From the NCBI GenBank assembly GCA_018396955.1, contig JAGTQI010000004.1, positions 1-43,691 of the forward strand: DNA of 43,691 nt, read 5' to 3'. The position numbers and the translations under genes were made by a program. Shown here in pieces: positions 7,182-15,535 of this stretch; the first letter of the stretch is position 1; the number at the start of each line of letters is the position of its first letter. The stretch comes from Candidatus Bathyarchaeota archaeon. GTDB taxonomy: Archaea > Thermoproteota > Bathyarchaeia > Bathyarchaeales > Bathycorpusculaceae. The notes below the pieces were generated by a model. It saw only the letters and a program-made list of their open reading frames with translations, was not told the DNA's origin and made no database searches.

Positions 7182-8348
7182 GTGTTTGGAAAGAAAAGAG
7201 TAGCCATAGTTGGTGCGGGCGTAACCCTATTCAGAAGAAACTTAAAAGAGACTGGGAAGGAGTTGTCGTTCCACGCGGCGAAGATGGCTTTGGAACAGGC
7301 TGGGATGGAGCTCCGGGACATCCAAAGCGTTGTAATGGGAACAGCGCCAGACGCCTTCGACGGAGTCCACATGAAAGGCGAATATTTGGCGGATGGAGCC
7401 GGAGCTTACCATAAACCTTACACAAGGGTTTTTGTTGGCGGCGGAACAGGTGTCTTTGCGCCTTTGGCGGGATGGTGGCACGTTGCCTCTGGAAAGTTTG
7501 ACACATGCCTAGTTGTATGCGAGGAGAAAATGTCTTCTTGTTATCCGCATCCGCAATACGCCTTCACAACAATATTTGACCCGATTCTTGAACGCCCCAT
7601 TGGCATGAACCTAATATGGATTTTCGCTTTGGAGATGAACCGTTACATGCACAAGCACAACATAAAAAAGGAGGACATAGCCCTAGTCTCTGTTAAAAAC
7701 AAGCGGAACGCCCTAGACAACCCCATAGCGCAGTTGGCCGCAAACATAACGGTTGAGGACGTTCTAAACTCTGAGATTATGGCTTGGCCGGTCCAACGTC
7801 TAGACGTCAGCCCGACAAGCGACGGGGCAGCCGCAGCAGTACTTGTCTCCGAAGACATAGCCAAAGAGGTTACAGACAACCCGGTATGGATTGACGGTGT
7901 CGGCTGGTGTATAGACTCTACATACTGGACTGACCGCGACCTATACTATCCGGACTATGTGGAGTATGCGGCTCGAATGGCCTACAAAATGGCTGGAATT
8001 AAGAATCCGCCCAAGGAGATTGATGTGGCTGAGCCCTACGACCCCTTCGACTATAAGGAGCTACACCACATGGAAGGCTTACTCTTGTGCAAGAAGGGGG
8101 AAGCGCCAAAACTGACAAGGGAAGGCGTAACCCAACGAGACGGTGACTTGCCCACATGCCCATCCGGCGGGTTGTTGGGATGCGGCAACCCCATAGCAGC
8201 GGCCGGCATGATGAAAGTATGTGAAATCTTCTGGCAACTGCGGGGCGAGGCTGGCAAAAGACAAGTGCCCGGAGACCCTAGAACAGGAGTGGCACAAGCG
8301 TGGGGCGACCTAATGCAGTACGGCTCAGTAATAGTGTTAAGACGTTAA
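7182..8348 (+). CDS. Second Cys-less thiolase-fold protein
   Basis: A 388-residue paralogue of the preceding protein. The start is GTG 7182, preceded by GGAGGTG 8 bases upstream. The N-terminus RVAIVGAGVTLFRR, the SPTSDGAAAAVLVSE block and the NPIAAAGMMKVCEIFWQLRG end show the thiolase fold. The position of the nucleophilic cysteine falls in a GGGTGVFAP stretch, and the GHP motif is GNP, so both Cys and His are missing. The usual HD-x-F motif is EPYDPFDYKEL. Two diverged copies in tandem suggest a hetero-oligomer in which the two share one active site or one has a structural role. They are followed directly by two DUF35 genes. Retro-aldolase or acyl-transfer activity is inferred from comparison with Ltp2-type systems. 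Confidence 0.85.
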   Translation: MFGKKRVAIVGAGVTLFRRNLKETGKELSFHAAKMALEQAGMELRDIQSVVMGTAPDAFDGVHMKGEYLADGAGAYHKPYTRVFVGGGTGVFAPLAGWWHVASGKFDTCLVVCEEKMSSCYPHPQYAFTTIFDPILERPIGMNLIWIFALEMNRYMHKHNIKKEDIALVSVKNKRNALDNPIAQLAANITVEDVLNSEIMAWPVQRLDVSPTSDGAAAAVLVSEDIAKEVTDNPVWIDGVGWCIDSTYWTDRDLYYPDYVEYAARMAYKMAGIKNPPKEIDVAEPYDPFDYKELHHMEGLLLCKKGEAPKLTREGVTQRDGDLPTCPSGGLLGCGNPIAAAGMMKVCEIFWQLRGEAGKRQVPGDPRTGVAQAWGDLMQYGSVIVLRR

Positions 8349-8365
8349 AAAAGGGAGGCGTTAAA

Positions 8366-8881
8366 ATGAGCGTGAAAATTAAGCATTATCCCGGCGAGGA
8401 AGTTGAGACAAAAGACTTCCGCGAGGGAAAAGTGCTTTTCGAAAGTTTCCGTCCAAAAGCAAAATACGCATGGAGCGCTGGCATAGCCATAAGCCGATTC
8501 CTAGAAGAACTTAAAAACGGGCGAATTATCGCCACAACATGCAGCAAATGCGGGCGCATAATGGTTCCGCCAAGAATTTACTGTGAAAAATGCTTCAAGC
8601 CGACAGACGGGTGGACCTATGTTAAGGATACTGGCGTAATCAACACGTTTTCAGTCTCGTTTATAGCTGCTGATGCTTCTAGGCTGAAGGAGCCGATAGT
8701 TGTGGCTATTATAAACTTGGACGGTGCCTCAGAAGGCATGGGCATAGTCCACCGCATAGAGGAGTACGGCGACTGGAGGGAAATCAAAATTGGAATGCGG
8801 GTCAAAGCCGTCTGGAAACCGCCAGAAGAGCGCACAGGAGCCATCACCGACATAAAATACTTCAAACTAGTAAAGGAGTGA
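8366..8881 (+). CDS. DUF35 OB-fold/zinc-ribbon protein with N-terminal extension (first copy)
   Basis: A 171-residue DUF35 protein. The start is ATG 8366 with GGGAGG at 8353-8358; an open frame further upstream only runs through the previous gene. An N-terminal helical extension of about 60 residues precedes the zinc ribbon (TTCSKCGRIMVPPRIYCEKC, two CxxC pairs). The OB-fold follows, with a GMRVKAVWKPPEERTGAITDI end. The extended N-terminal part is shared with the next gene and is longer than in the thiolase-associated copy at 4263. It probably forms a complex with the two Cys-less thiolase-fold proteins encoded just upstream. Confidence 0.88.
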   Translation: MSVKIKHYPGEEVETKDFREGKVLFESFRPKAKYAWSAGIAISRFLEELKNGRIIATTCSKCGRIMVPPRIYCEKCFKPTDGWTYVKDTGVINTFSVSFIAADASRLKEPIVVAIINLDGASEGMGIVHRIEEYGDWREIKIGMRVKAVWKPPEERTGAITDIKYFKLVKE

Positions 8882-8887
8882 AAAACT

Positions 8888-9355
8888 ATGAGCCTTGAAA
8901 AGATAACCAATCTATTTGACGCTCGCCACTGGATAGGCCACATGGAGGCGGACTACCGTTACACGCTCGGCATTGCTGGAGAACGCTTTTTCAAGGAGAT
9001 TAAGGAAAATGCCCGCATAATGGGCGCCAAATGTCCCAAATGCGGCGTGGTTTTTGTTCCGCCAAGGCTTTACTGCGAAAAATGTTTCATGAAGCTTGAA
9101 GAGTGGGTGGATGTTGGCAAAAGAGGCGAAGTTTACACATACACAATTGCCACAATAGATATTGATGGCAAGAAACTCGAAAAACCCCAAATATACGCGC
9201 TAATAAAGTTTGAGGGCGCCCACGGCGGACTAATCCACAAAATAGGCGAAACAGAAAACGTCTACATAGGGATGAAAGTGGAAGCCGTCTTCAAGCCGCC
9301 CAGTGAAAGAAAGGCCTCAATAAACGACATAGCCTACTTTAAACCAGTCAAATAG
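8888..9355 (+). CDS. DUF35 OB-fold/zinc-ribbon protein with N-terminal extension (second copy)
   Basis: A 155-residue DUF35 protein beginning 6 bases after the previous gene, with AAAGGAGTG as its ribosome site. After an N-terminal helical segment comes the zinc ribbon (CPKCGVVFVPPRLYCEKC). The OB-fold ends in GMKVEAVFKPPSERKASINDIAYFKPVK, closely matching the previous copy. The match of two Cys-less thiolase genes to two DUF35 genes in one operon suggests a four-component assembly in which each DUF35 subunit carries or positions the CoA substrate. Confidence 0.88.
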   Translation: MSLEKITNLFDARHWIGHMEADYRYTLGIAGERFFKEIKENARIMGAKCPKCGVVFVPPRLYCEKCFMKLEEWVDVGKRGEVYTYTIATIDIDGKKLEKPQIYALIKFEGAHGGLIHKIGETENVYIGMKVEAVFKPPSERKASINDIAYFKPVK

Positions 9356-9415
9356 CCATTTAACCTCTCTTTTTCCTTGAATAAACGGGTATCTCATCTT
9401 TTAGGCGAAAAATGG

Positions 9416-10144
9416 TTATCGTATTGCTGGGTAGAATTTTTCCAACGGTTTTTTAAGCAAGTAGTAAGATAAGTAGTTTTTCCACCAATACGCATGGCTT
9501 TTGAGAAAGCCCCAACTTTTCAGCCTTCTGCTCGACTCGTAAACTGGCTTATTTAGAACCGCAACCTTGCCCATGCGTTGGACTCGAACTATGAAGTCCG
9601 TTATTTCCATTACGCTGAGCTTTTCGTCGAACCCTCCAACTTTATTAAACATGTCCTTTTTAACCGCAAAGAAATCACCCCTATTATAGAATTTTAACAA
9701 GAATTGAATTTTCCTGCAAGCTTTTATGAAAGTTACGTCAATGGCGTAGAAGATTTTCTGCGCGAGTGTGGGCTTTTTATCATAAGTCTGGACGTATGTT
9801 ACGGCTGCAACAACATTATCCTCTTTGAAGGTTTCCAGCAATTCTCTGAAGATGCATTCTTGAGGGACAGAGTCGGCGTCCATATAAACAATGATATCTC
9901 CGCGGGCTTTTGATGCTCCATAGTTCCTTGCCTTCGCAAGCCCCTTTTCACTAAACCTAAAAACTTTGTCGGCGAAGCAACTTGCAATCTGAGAGGTTAA
10001 GTCGTTATCGCTGCTATCCACAACAATGATTTCGGCGTTAACTCCACACAAGTTCAAGACTTTTTTAAGAGTGCGTAGTGTTCCGCCAATGTATTCCTCT
10101 TCGTTTAATGTGGCGAATATGACTGATATGAAACTTTGCTCCAT
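9416..10144 (-). CDS. Glycosyltransferase family 2
   Basis: A 242-residue GT-A fold glycosyltransferase. The N-terminus SVIFATLNEEEYIGGTL and the EIIVVDSSDND strand bind the nucleotide sugar. YMDADS (residues 92-97 region) is the metal-binding D-x-D, and GGFDEKL with a following ITDF acidic motif completes the acceptor side. A basic, aromatic C-terminal tail (SHAYWWKNYLSYYLLKK) may contact the membrane. It lies between the DUF35 operon and a pseudogene and has no partner that would identify the glycan. Its product could be a glycolipid or an N-glycan precursor. Confidence 0.9.
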   Translation of the reverse strand: MEQSFISVIFATLNEEEYIGGTLRTLKKVLNLCGVNAEIIVVDSSDNDLTSQIASCFADKVFRFSEKGLAKARNYGASKARGDIIVYMDADSVPQECIFRELLETFKEDNVVAAVTYVQTYDKKPTLAQKIFYAIDVTFIKACRKIQFLLKFYNRGDFFAVKKDMFNKVGGFDEKLSVMEITDFIVRVQRMGKVAVLNKPVYESSRRLKSWGFLKSHAYWWKNYLSYYLLKKPLEKFYPAIR

Positions 10145-10177
10145 AAATCTTCCAAAAGTCTAGATTTTGTTTAGGGC

Positions 10178-11144
10178 TTATTTTAAGTCTGCTATTATGT
10201 CTTCTGGGTCTTCTACTCCTAGGGCTAGGCGTACCAACTGGTCTGTTATGCCGAGTTTTTGGCGTTGCTCCGAGGTTATAAAGTAGTGGGATGATGTAGC
10301 GGGCTGTGTTGCGAGGGTTTCCGTTCCGCCTAAACTTGCTGCTAGGAGGCAGAGTTTAAGGCTTTCGACAAACCGCATTGTCTTTTCGAAGCTTCCTTTA
10401 ATTTCGAAGCTTACCACTTCGCCGTAGCCCAGCATCTGTTTTTTGGCTAGATTGTGTTGCGGGTGACTCAGCAAACCAGGATAATAGACTTTGGCGACTT
10501 TTGGATGTTTTTCCAGGAATTTTGCTATTTGCATTCCGTTTTGGTTGTGCCATTCCATTCTTAAAGCAAGAGTCTTTAAACCTCGCAACAGATGCCAAGC
10601 AGCCGTCGGGTCTATGGTTCCTCCCAAAAATTTTCCTCGTTGTCTTCAGTTTTTGGATGAACTCTTCTGAGCCGCAGACTATGCCGGCGTAGACCAGCCT
10701 TGTGTTCTTATTTATGGTTGTTTCCATTTTGCCAATATTGGTAGCGTCTATGAAGGTTACCTCAACCCTGAACCGCGGAAGCACCTCTTGAAAGAAGGTT
10801 AAGGTTCCGCCGTAAAGGTCTCTTGAAGCCACAACATGGTCGCCCTTCGAAACCATTGTAAGGATGGTTGTTGTTATAGCTGCCATTCCAGAGGCGAAGG
10901 CGGCCGCATCTTCCAACCCTTCCAGAAGCGCCATTTTTCTCTCGACGGCCCTAACCGTTGGGTTGTCAAACCTCGTGTATAGGTAGCCCTCAGCCTTTCC
11001 GCTTACGACGTCGATTGGCTCCTTAGCGCTTGTAAAAGCGAAAGCTGAGGTTTCATAAATTTGTGTGGCAACAGCCCCCAAGGCGTCGGGTTTCTCCCTG
11101 CCGTGTACAGCCCTTGTGGAAAAACCAGTCCTCCTTGAAGCCAT
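10178..11144 (-). pseudogene. Broken cystathionine gamma-synthase/O-acylhomoserine sulfhydrylase-like gene
   Basis: The two pieces are the N-terminal and C-terminal parts of a Cys/Met-metabolism PLP enzyme. The N-terminal piece has GFSTRAVHGRE, YTRFDNPTVRAVE, the FASGMAAI block and SRDLYGGT. The C-terminal piece has IDPTAAWHLLRGLKTLALRM and the SLGGTETLATQPATSSH motif. They are in different frames; one extra T in the run around 10628-10634 accounts for the shift. In addition, the protein jumps from NTRLVYA straight to a VCGSEEFIQKL-like segment near 10681-10692. This removes about 65-75 residues that normally hold the PLP-binding lysine. The remaining length (about 325 residues) fits that loss against the usual 380-400. 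Correcting the frameshift alone would not restore activity. Confidence 0.85.
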
Positions 11145-11207
11145 CCGCTTTCACCTTTAAATCATTGTTTCATGGCTTGCTTGAGAAATAACTTTTTAGG
11201 CTTGGCG

Positions 11208-11217
11208 CTAATATTTT
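11208..11217 (+). promoter_or_regulatory. TATA box for the B12 mutase operon
   Basis: CTAATATTTT, centred near 11213, predicts a transcript start near 11239. That start lies after the first in-frame TTG at 11226 and before ATG 11253, so it supports ATG 11253 as the true start of the mutase gene. Confidence 0.4.
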
Positions 11218-11252
11218 AGACAAAATTGGCTTGTATAGGGGTTCAGCACATA

Positions 11253-12935
11253 ATGTTTGATAGGCAGAAGATTGAGGAAATAGCCAAGGAAAGGGAACGC
11301 TGGCAAAAATCAACCTTGCCGAACTGGATTAGGCAGTGTCCAGAACGCCAAAAAGAATTCAAGAATCATTCTGGCATAACAATTAAGGGGTTGTACACGC
11401 CAGAAGACGTTAAAGACATGGATTATATGAGGGATTTAGGTTTTCCAGGCGAGTACCCTTTCACGCGGGGTTTGCATGCCACCATGTATCGTGGACGTTT
11501 ATGGACGATGCGCATGTTCGCCGGCTACGGCACAGCGGAAGACACTAACAAACGTTTCAAATATCTGTTAAGCGAGGGTGAAACTGGGCTAAGCACAGCC
11601 TTTGACTATCCAACAATTATGGGCTACGATTCTGACCATCCGATGGCAAGGGGTGAGGTTGGCGTATGTGGGGTAGCCATATCATCACTTCAGGATATGG
11701 AAGTCCTCTTCGACGGCATACCGCTAGACAAGGTTACAACTTCCATGACAATTAATGGCCCAGCGTCTGTTCTGCTTGCTATGTACATCGCCGTGGGCGA
11801 CAAGCAAGGCGTTCCAAGGGAAAAATTGGGCGGCACAACACAAAATGACAATTTGAAGGAGTTCTTCGCCCAGAAGCTGTGCATTTTCCCACCTAAGCCT
11901 TCGCTTAAGCTTTCAGTGGACGTGATAGAATACTGTGCTAGACACCTGCCAAAATGGAATCCCATAAGCATAAGCGGATACCACATCCGCGAGGCTGGAG
12001 CCACCGCGCTTCAAGAGTTGGCTTTCACACTGTGTGATGGCATAGCCTACGTTGAGGAAACCCTTAAAAGAGGCTTAAAAGTGGACGAATTTGCACCACG
12101 CTTGTCATTTTTCTTCGCTTCCCACAACGACTTCTTCGAGGAAATAGCAAAGTTCCGCGCTGCTAGACGCTTATGGGCCAGGATAATGAAGGAGCGTTTC
12201 CACACTAGAAACCCACGTTCCATGTGGATGCGCATGCATGTGCAAACTTCTGGCTGCACCCTAACAGCTCAGCAGCCCCTAAACAACATTGTCCGCACAA
12301 CCATTCAGGCTTTGGCTGCCGTTCTAGGCGGAACTCAGTCGCTTCACACAAACTCCTTCGATGAAGCCTTATGCTTACCAACAGAAGAGTCTGTACGTGT
12401 GGCGTTAAGAACCCAGCAGATAATAGCCTACGAAAGCGGAGTGGCAAACACTGTGGACCCGCTTGCCGGCTCCTATTACGTGGAGGCTTTAACCAACGAG
12501 ATGGAGGAGAAAGCCATGGAATATATCCAAAAAATCGACGACATGGGAGGCGTAATCCCAGCCATAGAGAAGGGCTTCTTCCAGAGGGAAATTGCTGAAA
12601 GCGCTTATCGTTACCAGCGGGAGATAGAGGAGAAAAAACGCATAATAGTGGGCGTCAACGAATACGCTATAGAAGGCGAAGAAATTCCAGTTAAACTTTT
12701 AAGGGTTGACCCAAGCGTTGAGAAAAAGCAGATAGAGAGGCTGCAGAAGCTGCGAAGAGAACGCGACAACAGAAAAGTTAAGGAAGTGTTGGAAAAACTT
12801 CACTATGCAGCTGAAAAGGACGAGAATCTCATGCCAATAATAATTGAGGCTGTTAAGGCTTATGCCACATTGGGTGAGATAATGGATGTCTTGCGAAAAG
12901 TTTACGGAGAATACAAAGAACTAATAATAATCTAA
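11253..12935 (+). CDS. B12-dependent acyl-CoA mutase, large subunit, isobutyryl-CoA mutase type
   Basis: The catalytic (TIM-barrel) subunit of an adenosylcobalamin acyl-CoA mutase, 560 residues from ATG 11253. Residue numbers happen to coincide with Propionibacterium methylmalonyl-CoA mutase. Arg82 and Thr85 ([11 protein letters not shown]), Gln197 (TTQND) and His244 ([10 protein letters not shown]) are conserved. However, Tyr89 is Phe (RMFAGYGT) and Arg207, which binds the methylmalonyl carboxylate, is Gln (EFFAQKLC). Phe and Gln at these two sites are the signature of isobutyryl-CoA mutase. Position 116 is Ala, not the Asp of 2-hydroxyisobutyryl-CoA mutase. The likely reaction is therefore isobutyryl-CoA to n-butyryl-CoA or a close relative. 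The B12-binding subunit, MeaB chaperone and adenosyltransferase follow on the same strand. A general annotation of methylmalonyl-CoA mutase would probably be wrong in specificity. Confidence 0.9.
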   Translation: MFDRQKIEEIAKERERWQKSTLPNWIRQCPERQKEFKNHSGITIKGLYTPEDVKDMDYMRDLGFPGEYPFTRGLHATMYRGRLWTMRMFAGYGTAEDTNKRFKYLLSEGETGLSTAFDYPTIMGYDSDHPMARGEVGVCGVAISSLQDMEVLFDGIPLDKVTTSMTINGPASVLLAMYIAVGDKQGVPREKLGGTTQNDNLKEFFAQKLCIFPPKPSLKLSVDVIEYCARHLPKWNPISISGYHIREAGATALQELAFTLCDGIAYVEETLKRGLKVDEFAPRLSFFFASHNDFFEEIAKFRAARRLWARIMKERFHTRNPRSMWMRMHVQTSGCTLTAQQPLNNIVRTTIQALAAVLGGTQSLHTNSFDEALCLPTEESVRVALRTQQIIAYESGVANTVDPLAGSYYVEALTNEMEEKAMEYIQKIDDMGGVIPAIEKGFFQREIAESAYRYQREIEEKKRIIVGVNEYAIEGEEIPVKLLRVDPSVEKKQIERLQKLRRERDNRKVKEVLEKLHYAAEKDENLMPIIIEAVKAYATLGEIMDVLRKVYGEYKELIII

Positions 12936-12965
12936 AATCTGAATTATTGAAAAGGGTGGAGGCAA

Positions 12966-13373
12966 ATGCAAAGCGGTAGAAAAATAAGGGTTTTAATAGC
13001 CAAGCCAGGACTGGACAGTCACGACAGAGGAGCAAAAGTTGTCGCGCGAGCCCTACGCGACGCTGGGATGGAGGTAATCTACACCGGATTGAGGCAGACG
13101 CCGGAGCAGATCGTTGAAACAGCCTTGCAAGAAGACGTTGACGTCATAGGGTTAAGCATCTTATCAGGGGCGCACATGGCGCTTTTCCCAAGGATAATGG
13201 AGCTTCTCAAGGAAAAGGGCTTAACAGACGTTGTCGTGTTTGCGGGAGGCATAATCCCAGAGGAGGATATCCCAGAGCTTAAAAAGATCGGGATAAAAGA
13301 GGTTTTTGGACCTGGAACCCCCACTGAAACAATTATTAAGTATGTGTTGGAGAATGCTCCGAAAAGAAGATAG
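12966..13373 (+). CDS. Acyl-CoA mutase small subunit, B12-binding
   Basis: A 135-residue cobalamin-binding Rossmann-like domain. It carries the base-off/His-on signature D-x-H-x2-G in [12 protein letters not shown] (residues 14-25), where the histidine coordinates cobalt. The SILSGAH strand and the GGIIPEED and FGPGT motifs bind the nucleotide tail. It is the separate small subunit that pairs with the upstream catalytic subunit, the arrangement of two-component isobutyryl- and archaeal methylmalonyl-CoA mutases. A GGTGGAGG ribosome site precedes ATG 12966, 30 bases after the large-subunit stop. Confidence 0.95.
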   Translation: MQSGRKIRVLIAKPGLDSHDRGAKVVARALRDAGMEVIYTGLRQTPEQIVETALQEDVDVIGLSILSGAHMALFPRIMELLKEKGLTDVVVFAGGIIPEEDIPELKKIGIKEVFGPGTPTETIIKYVLENAPKRR

Positions 13374-13395
13374 GAAAAGCCGGTAAAAGCCATTG

Positions 13396-14340
13396 GTGAA
13401 AATTGAAGAAGTAGTTAAAGGTGTTCTCGCCGGGGACAAAAGAAGCGTAGCGAGAGCCATAACCATGGTTGAGAACAGCCCAGAAGAAGCCCAAAGCTTA
13501 ATTGCGGCGGTTTATCCCAACACCGGAAAAGCCCACATATTAGGCTTGACCGGACCGGGAGGTTCTGGAAAAAGTACCCTAATAGAGAAGATGATCCGCG
13601 AATATAGGCGGAGGGGTAAAACGGTGGGCATAATAGCCGTTGACCCAACAAGCCCCTTCACAGGCGGAGCCTTTTTAGGCGACAGAATCCGCATGCAGGA
13701 GCTAACCACGGATGACGGCGTTTTCATACGTAGCATGGCGACAAGAAATAATCCGGGAGGAATAGCTAAAGCCACAAAGGATGCTGTAAAAATCTTGGAC
13801 GCCTCTGGAAAAGACGTGATAATTGTCGAAACTGTTGGCGCCGGGCAGTCGGAAGTGGAGATAATTAAGGTGGCGCAAACAATAATTGTTATTCATGCTC
13901 CGGGGCTCGGCGACGAAATTCAAGCCATAAAGGCTGGAATAATGGAGATTGCCGATATATTCGTTATTAATAAGGCAGATCGTGAAAACGCCGACAAAGC
14001 TGTGATGGACATTCAAGCCATGCTACAATTAGATAATAAGGAGAAGGCTTGGACGCCGCCGATAATAAAGACTGTTGCCCTCACAGGTGAAGGTGTTCCA
14101 CAATTGATAGAGAAGATAGAGGAGCATTGGCGGTTTCTCCAGAAGGGATTATTGCACAAAAGAAGTTTAGAGAAAGCCGAAGCGGAGCTTGTTGAAGCCA
14201 TAAAAGATAAGGTGACAAGCTCAATAATTAAGAAGCTGAAGCGGGAAAAACGCTTCGAGGAGATTTTAAGGCGTATTGTTGACCGAGAAATAGACCCGGT
14301 GTCTGCTGCTGAAAAACTTCTAGACCAAATTTTAGAGTAA
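13396..14340 (+). CDS. MeaB/ArgK-type GTPase, B12 mutase chaperone
   Basis: A G3E-family P-loop GTPase of about 314 residues. The P-loop is GPGGSGKST; AVDPTSPFTGGAFLGDRIRM and the VETVGAGQSE switch region follow, then the NKAD base-specificity motif. MeaB proteins gate loading of adenosylcobalamin into acyl-CoA mutases and guard the enzyme against inactivation. The position directly after both mutase subunits supports that role; in IcmF proteins the same three parts are fused into one chain. The start is GTG 13396 or the adjacent TTG 13393. Confidence 0.93.
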   Translation: MKIEEVVKGVLAGDKRSVARAITMVENSPEEAQSLIAAVYPNTGKAHILGLTGPGGSGKSTLIEKMIREYRRRGKTVGIIAVDPTSPFTGGAFLGDRIRMQELTTDDGVFIRSMATRNNPGGIAKATKDAVKILDASGKDVIIVETVGAGQSEVEIIKVAQTIIVIHAPGLGDEIQAIKAGIMEIADIFVINKADRENADKAVMDIQAMLQLDNKEKAWTPPIIKTVALTGEGVPQLIEKIEEHWRFLQKGLLHKRSLEKAEAELVEAIKDKVTSSIIKKLKREKRFEEILRRIVDREIDPVSAAEKLLDQILE

Positions 14341-14353
14341 AGGGCTGAAAAGC

Positions 14354-14884
14354 ATGCCGAAACTTGAAAGGGGTCTCGTGCAAGTTTACACTGGAAACGG
14401 GAAGGGCAAAACTTCAGCAGCCTTCGGGTTGGCTTTGAGGGCTGTGGGCAGGGGACTAAAAGTCTACATTATACAGTTTATTAAGGGCGGATTTGATTAT
14501 GGGGAACTCTACGTTGTGAATAGGTTGCCAAATTTGACGCTGAAAGCCTTTGGAAAAGGGAAATTCGTAACCCAGCAGCCCCCCTCAAAGGAGGATGTTA
14601 AGCTTGCGGAAGAAGCCTTCAAGCTGGCAGAAGAAATCATCAAAAGCGGAGAATATGACCTGGTTATATTGGACGAGATTAATGTGGCTTTAAACCTAAA
14701 ACTCATAAGCCTAGAGAAAGTTTTGGAGCTTATAAAGAGCAAGCCGAAGCACGTGGAGCTGGTTTTAACTGGACGTTATGCACCAAAAGAGATAATTGAT
14801 GTTGCAGACCTCGTCACGGAAATGCGGGAAGTTAAACACCCCTTCAAGAGGGGCTGCCAAGCAAGGGAAGGGATAGAGTTTTGA
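14354..14884 (+). CDS. cobA: Cob(I)alamin adenosyltransferase, CobA/CobO/BtuR type
   Basis: A 176-residue P-loop enzyme that transfers the adenosyl group of ATP to cob(I)alamin, making the coenzyme needed by the mutase. The P-loop is YTGNGKGKTSAAFG near the N-terminus, followed by ALRAVGRGLKVYIIQFIKG. LVILDEINVAL is the Walker B strand, and the C-terminal PFKRGCQAREGIEF is the family ending. It starts 14 bases after MeaB, so the operon supplies enzyme, chaperone and cofactor activation together. The stop overlaps the start region of the following DedA-type gene. Confidence 0.93.
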   Translation: MPKLERGLVQVYTGNGKGKTSAAFGLALRAVGRGLKVYIIQFIKGGFDYGELYVVNRLPNLTLKAFGKGKFVTQQPPSKEDVKLAEEAFKLAEEIIKSGEYDLVILDEINVALNLKLISLEKVLELIKSKPKHVELVLTGRYAPKEIIDVADLVTEMREVKHPFKRGCQAREGIEF

Positions 14885-15516
14885 AGATGAAGCCGAATGC
14901 CGAAAAAGAAGCGAAACAAAATTTTTCAGACGTTGTTAAAACTTCATGGGTTAAGTCCGCCATAATCGTTGGACTAGTTTTTCTCGCCATAGGAATAGCC
15001 GCAATATTCATTTTCAAAGCTGTGAATATTGGCAGTTTCCAAATAATTTCAGATGTGAAAGCTTTTGCAAAGGATTATGGCATTTTAGGCGTTTTCCTCG
15101 CTACGATACTTGCTGGAACAGTTATCCCGCTCGGAAGCCCGGCACTCGTGGTGGCGGCAGCATCATTAGGAATCCACCCATTACCGCTTGTAGTTACCGC
15201 AACAATTGGGTTCACAACAGGCATGACAATAAACTATTTTTTGGCTTATCGCCTAGGGAGAACTTTCGTAATCAAAAGGTTGGGTGCTGAAAAGCTTGAG
15301 GAAGCAACGTTTTTATGGAGCCGTTGGGGCTGGATTCTTTACACGCTTTTCGGTCTTATTCCATTTCTGCCAGTAGAGTTTCTGGCGCTGGTCTGCGGAC
15401 TTTTAAAAGCAAGCATCAAAACCTTTCTCGTTTTGAGTTTTATGCCCAGGCTGATGGTTTTCGCTGTTCTCGCATATTTTGGAGAAGCCATCGGCAGTTG
15501 GATTGGAATAATTTAG
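14881..15516 (+). CDS. DedA/VTT-domain integral membrane protein
   Basis: A 211-residue membrane protein of the SNARE-associated/DedA (VTT) family. One helix spans about residues 22-43. The VTT core follows, with GVFLATILAGTVIPLGSPALVVAAASLG, a GFTTGMTINYFLAYRLGR motif, and two C-terminal helices with FIPFLPVEFLALVCGLL-like sequence. Family members are implicated in lipid scrambling and membrane homeostasis. The first possible start is TTG 14881, inside the adenosyltransferase stop; ATG 14887 is equally good. It is probably cotranscribed by read-through rather than functionally linked to B12. Confidence 0.82.
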   Translation: MKMKPNAEKEAKQNFSDVVKTSWVKSAIIVGLVFLAIGIAAIFIFKAVNIGSFQIISDVKAFAKDYGILGVFLATILAGTVIPLGSPALVVAAASLGIHPLPLVVTATIGFTTGMTINYFLAYRLGRTFVIKRLGAEKLEEATFLWSRWGWILYTLFGLIPFLPVEFLALVCGLLKASIKTFLVLSFMPRLMVFAVLAYFGEAIGSWIGII

Positions 15517-15535
15517 GCGCGGGCAACCATGCCAA

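Noticed and set aside
7231-7506. Several overlapping 79-91 codon frames around the start of the second Cys-less thiolase
   Set aside because: All are antisense or out-of-frame copies of a gene with clear homology and a strong ribosome site.
10398-10640. The C-terminal 70 residues of the 248-codon frame of the PLP enzyme
   Set aside because: After KIFG the frame becomes low-complexity shadow of the true C-terminal part, which continues in another frame.
11253-12935. Calling the B12 mutase methylmalonyl-CoA mutase
   Set aside because: The family match is real, but Phe89 and Gln207 replace the Tyr and Arg needed for methylmalonyl-CoA, so I gave the isobutyryl-CoA type instead.
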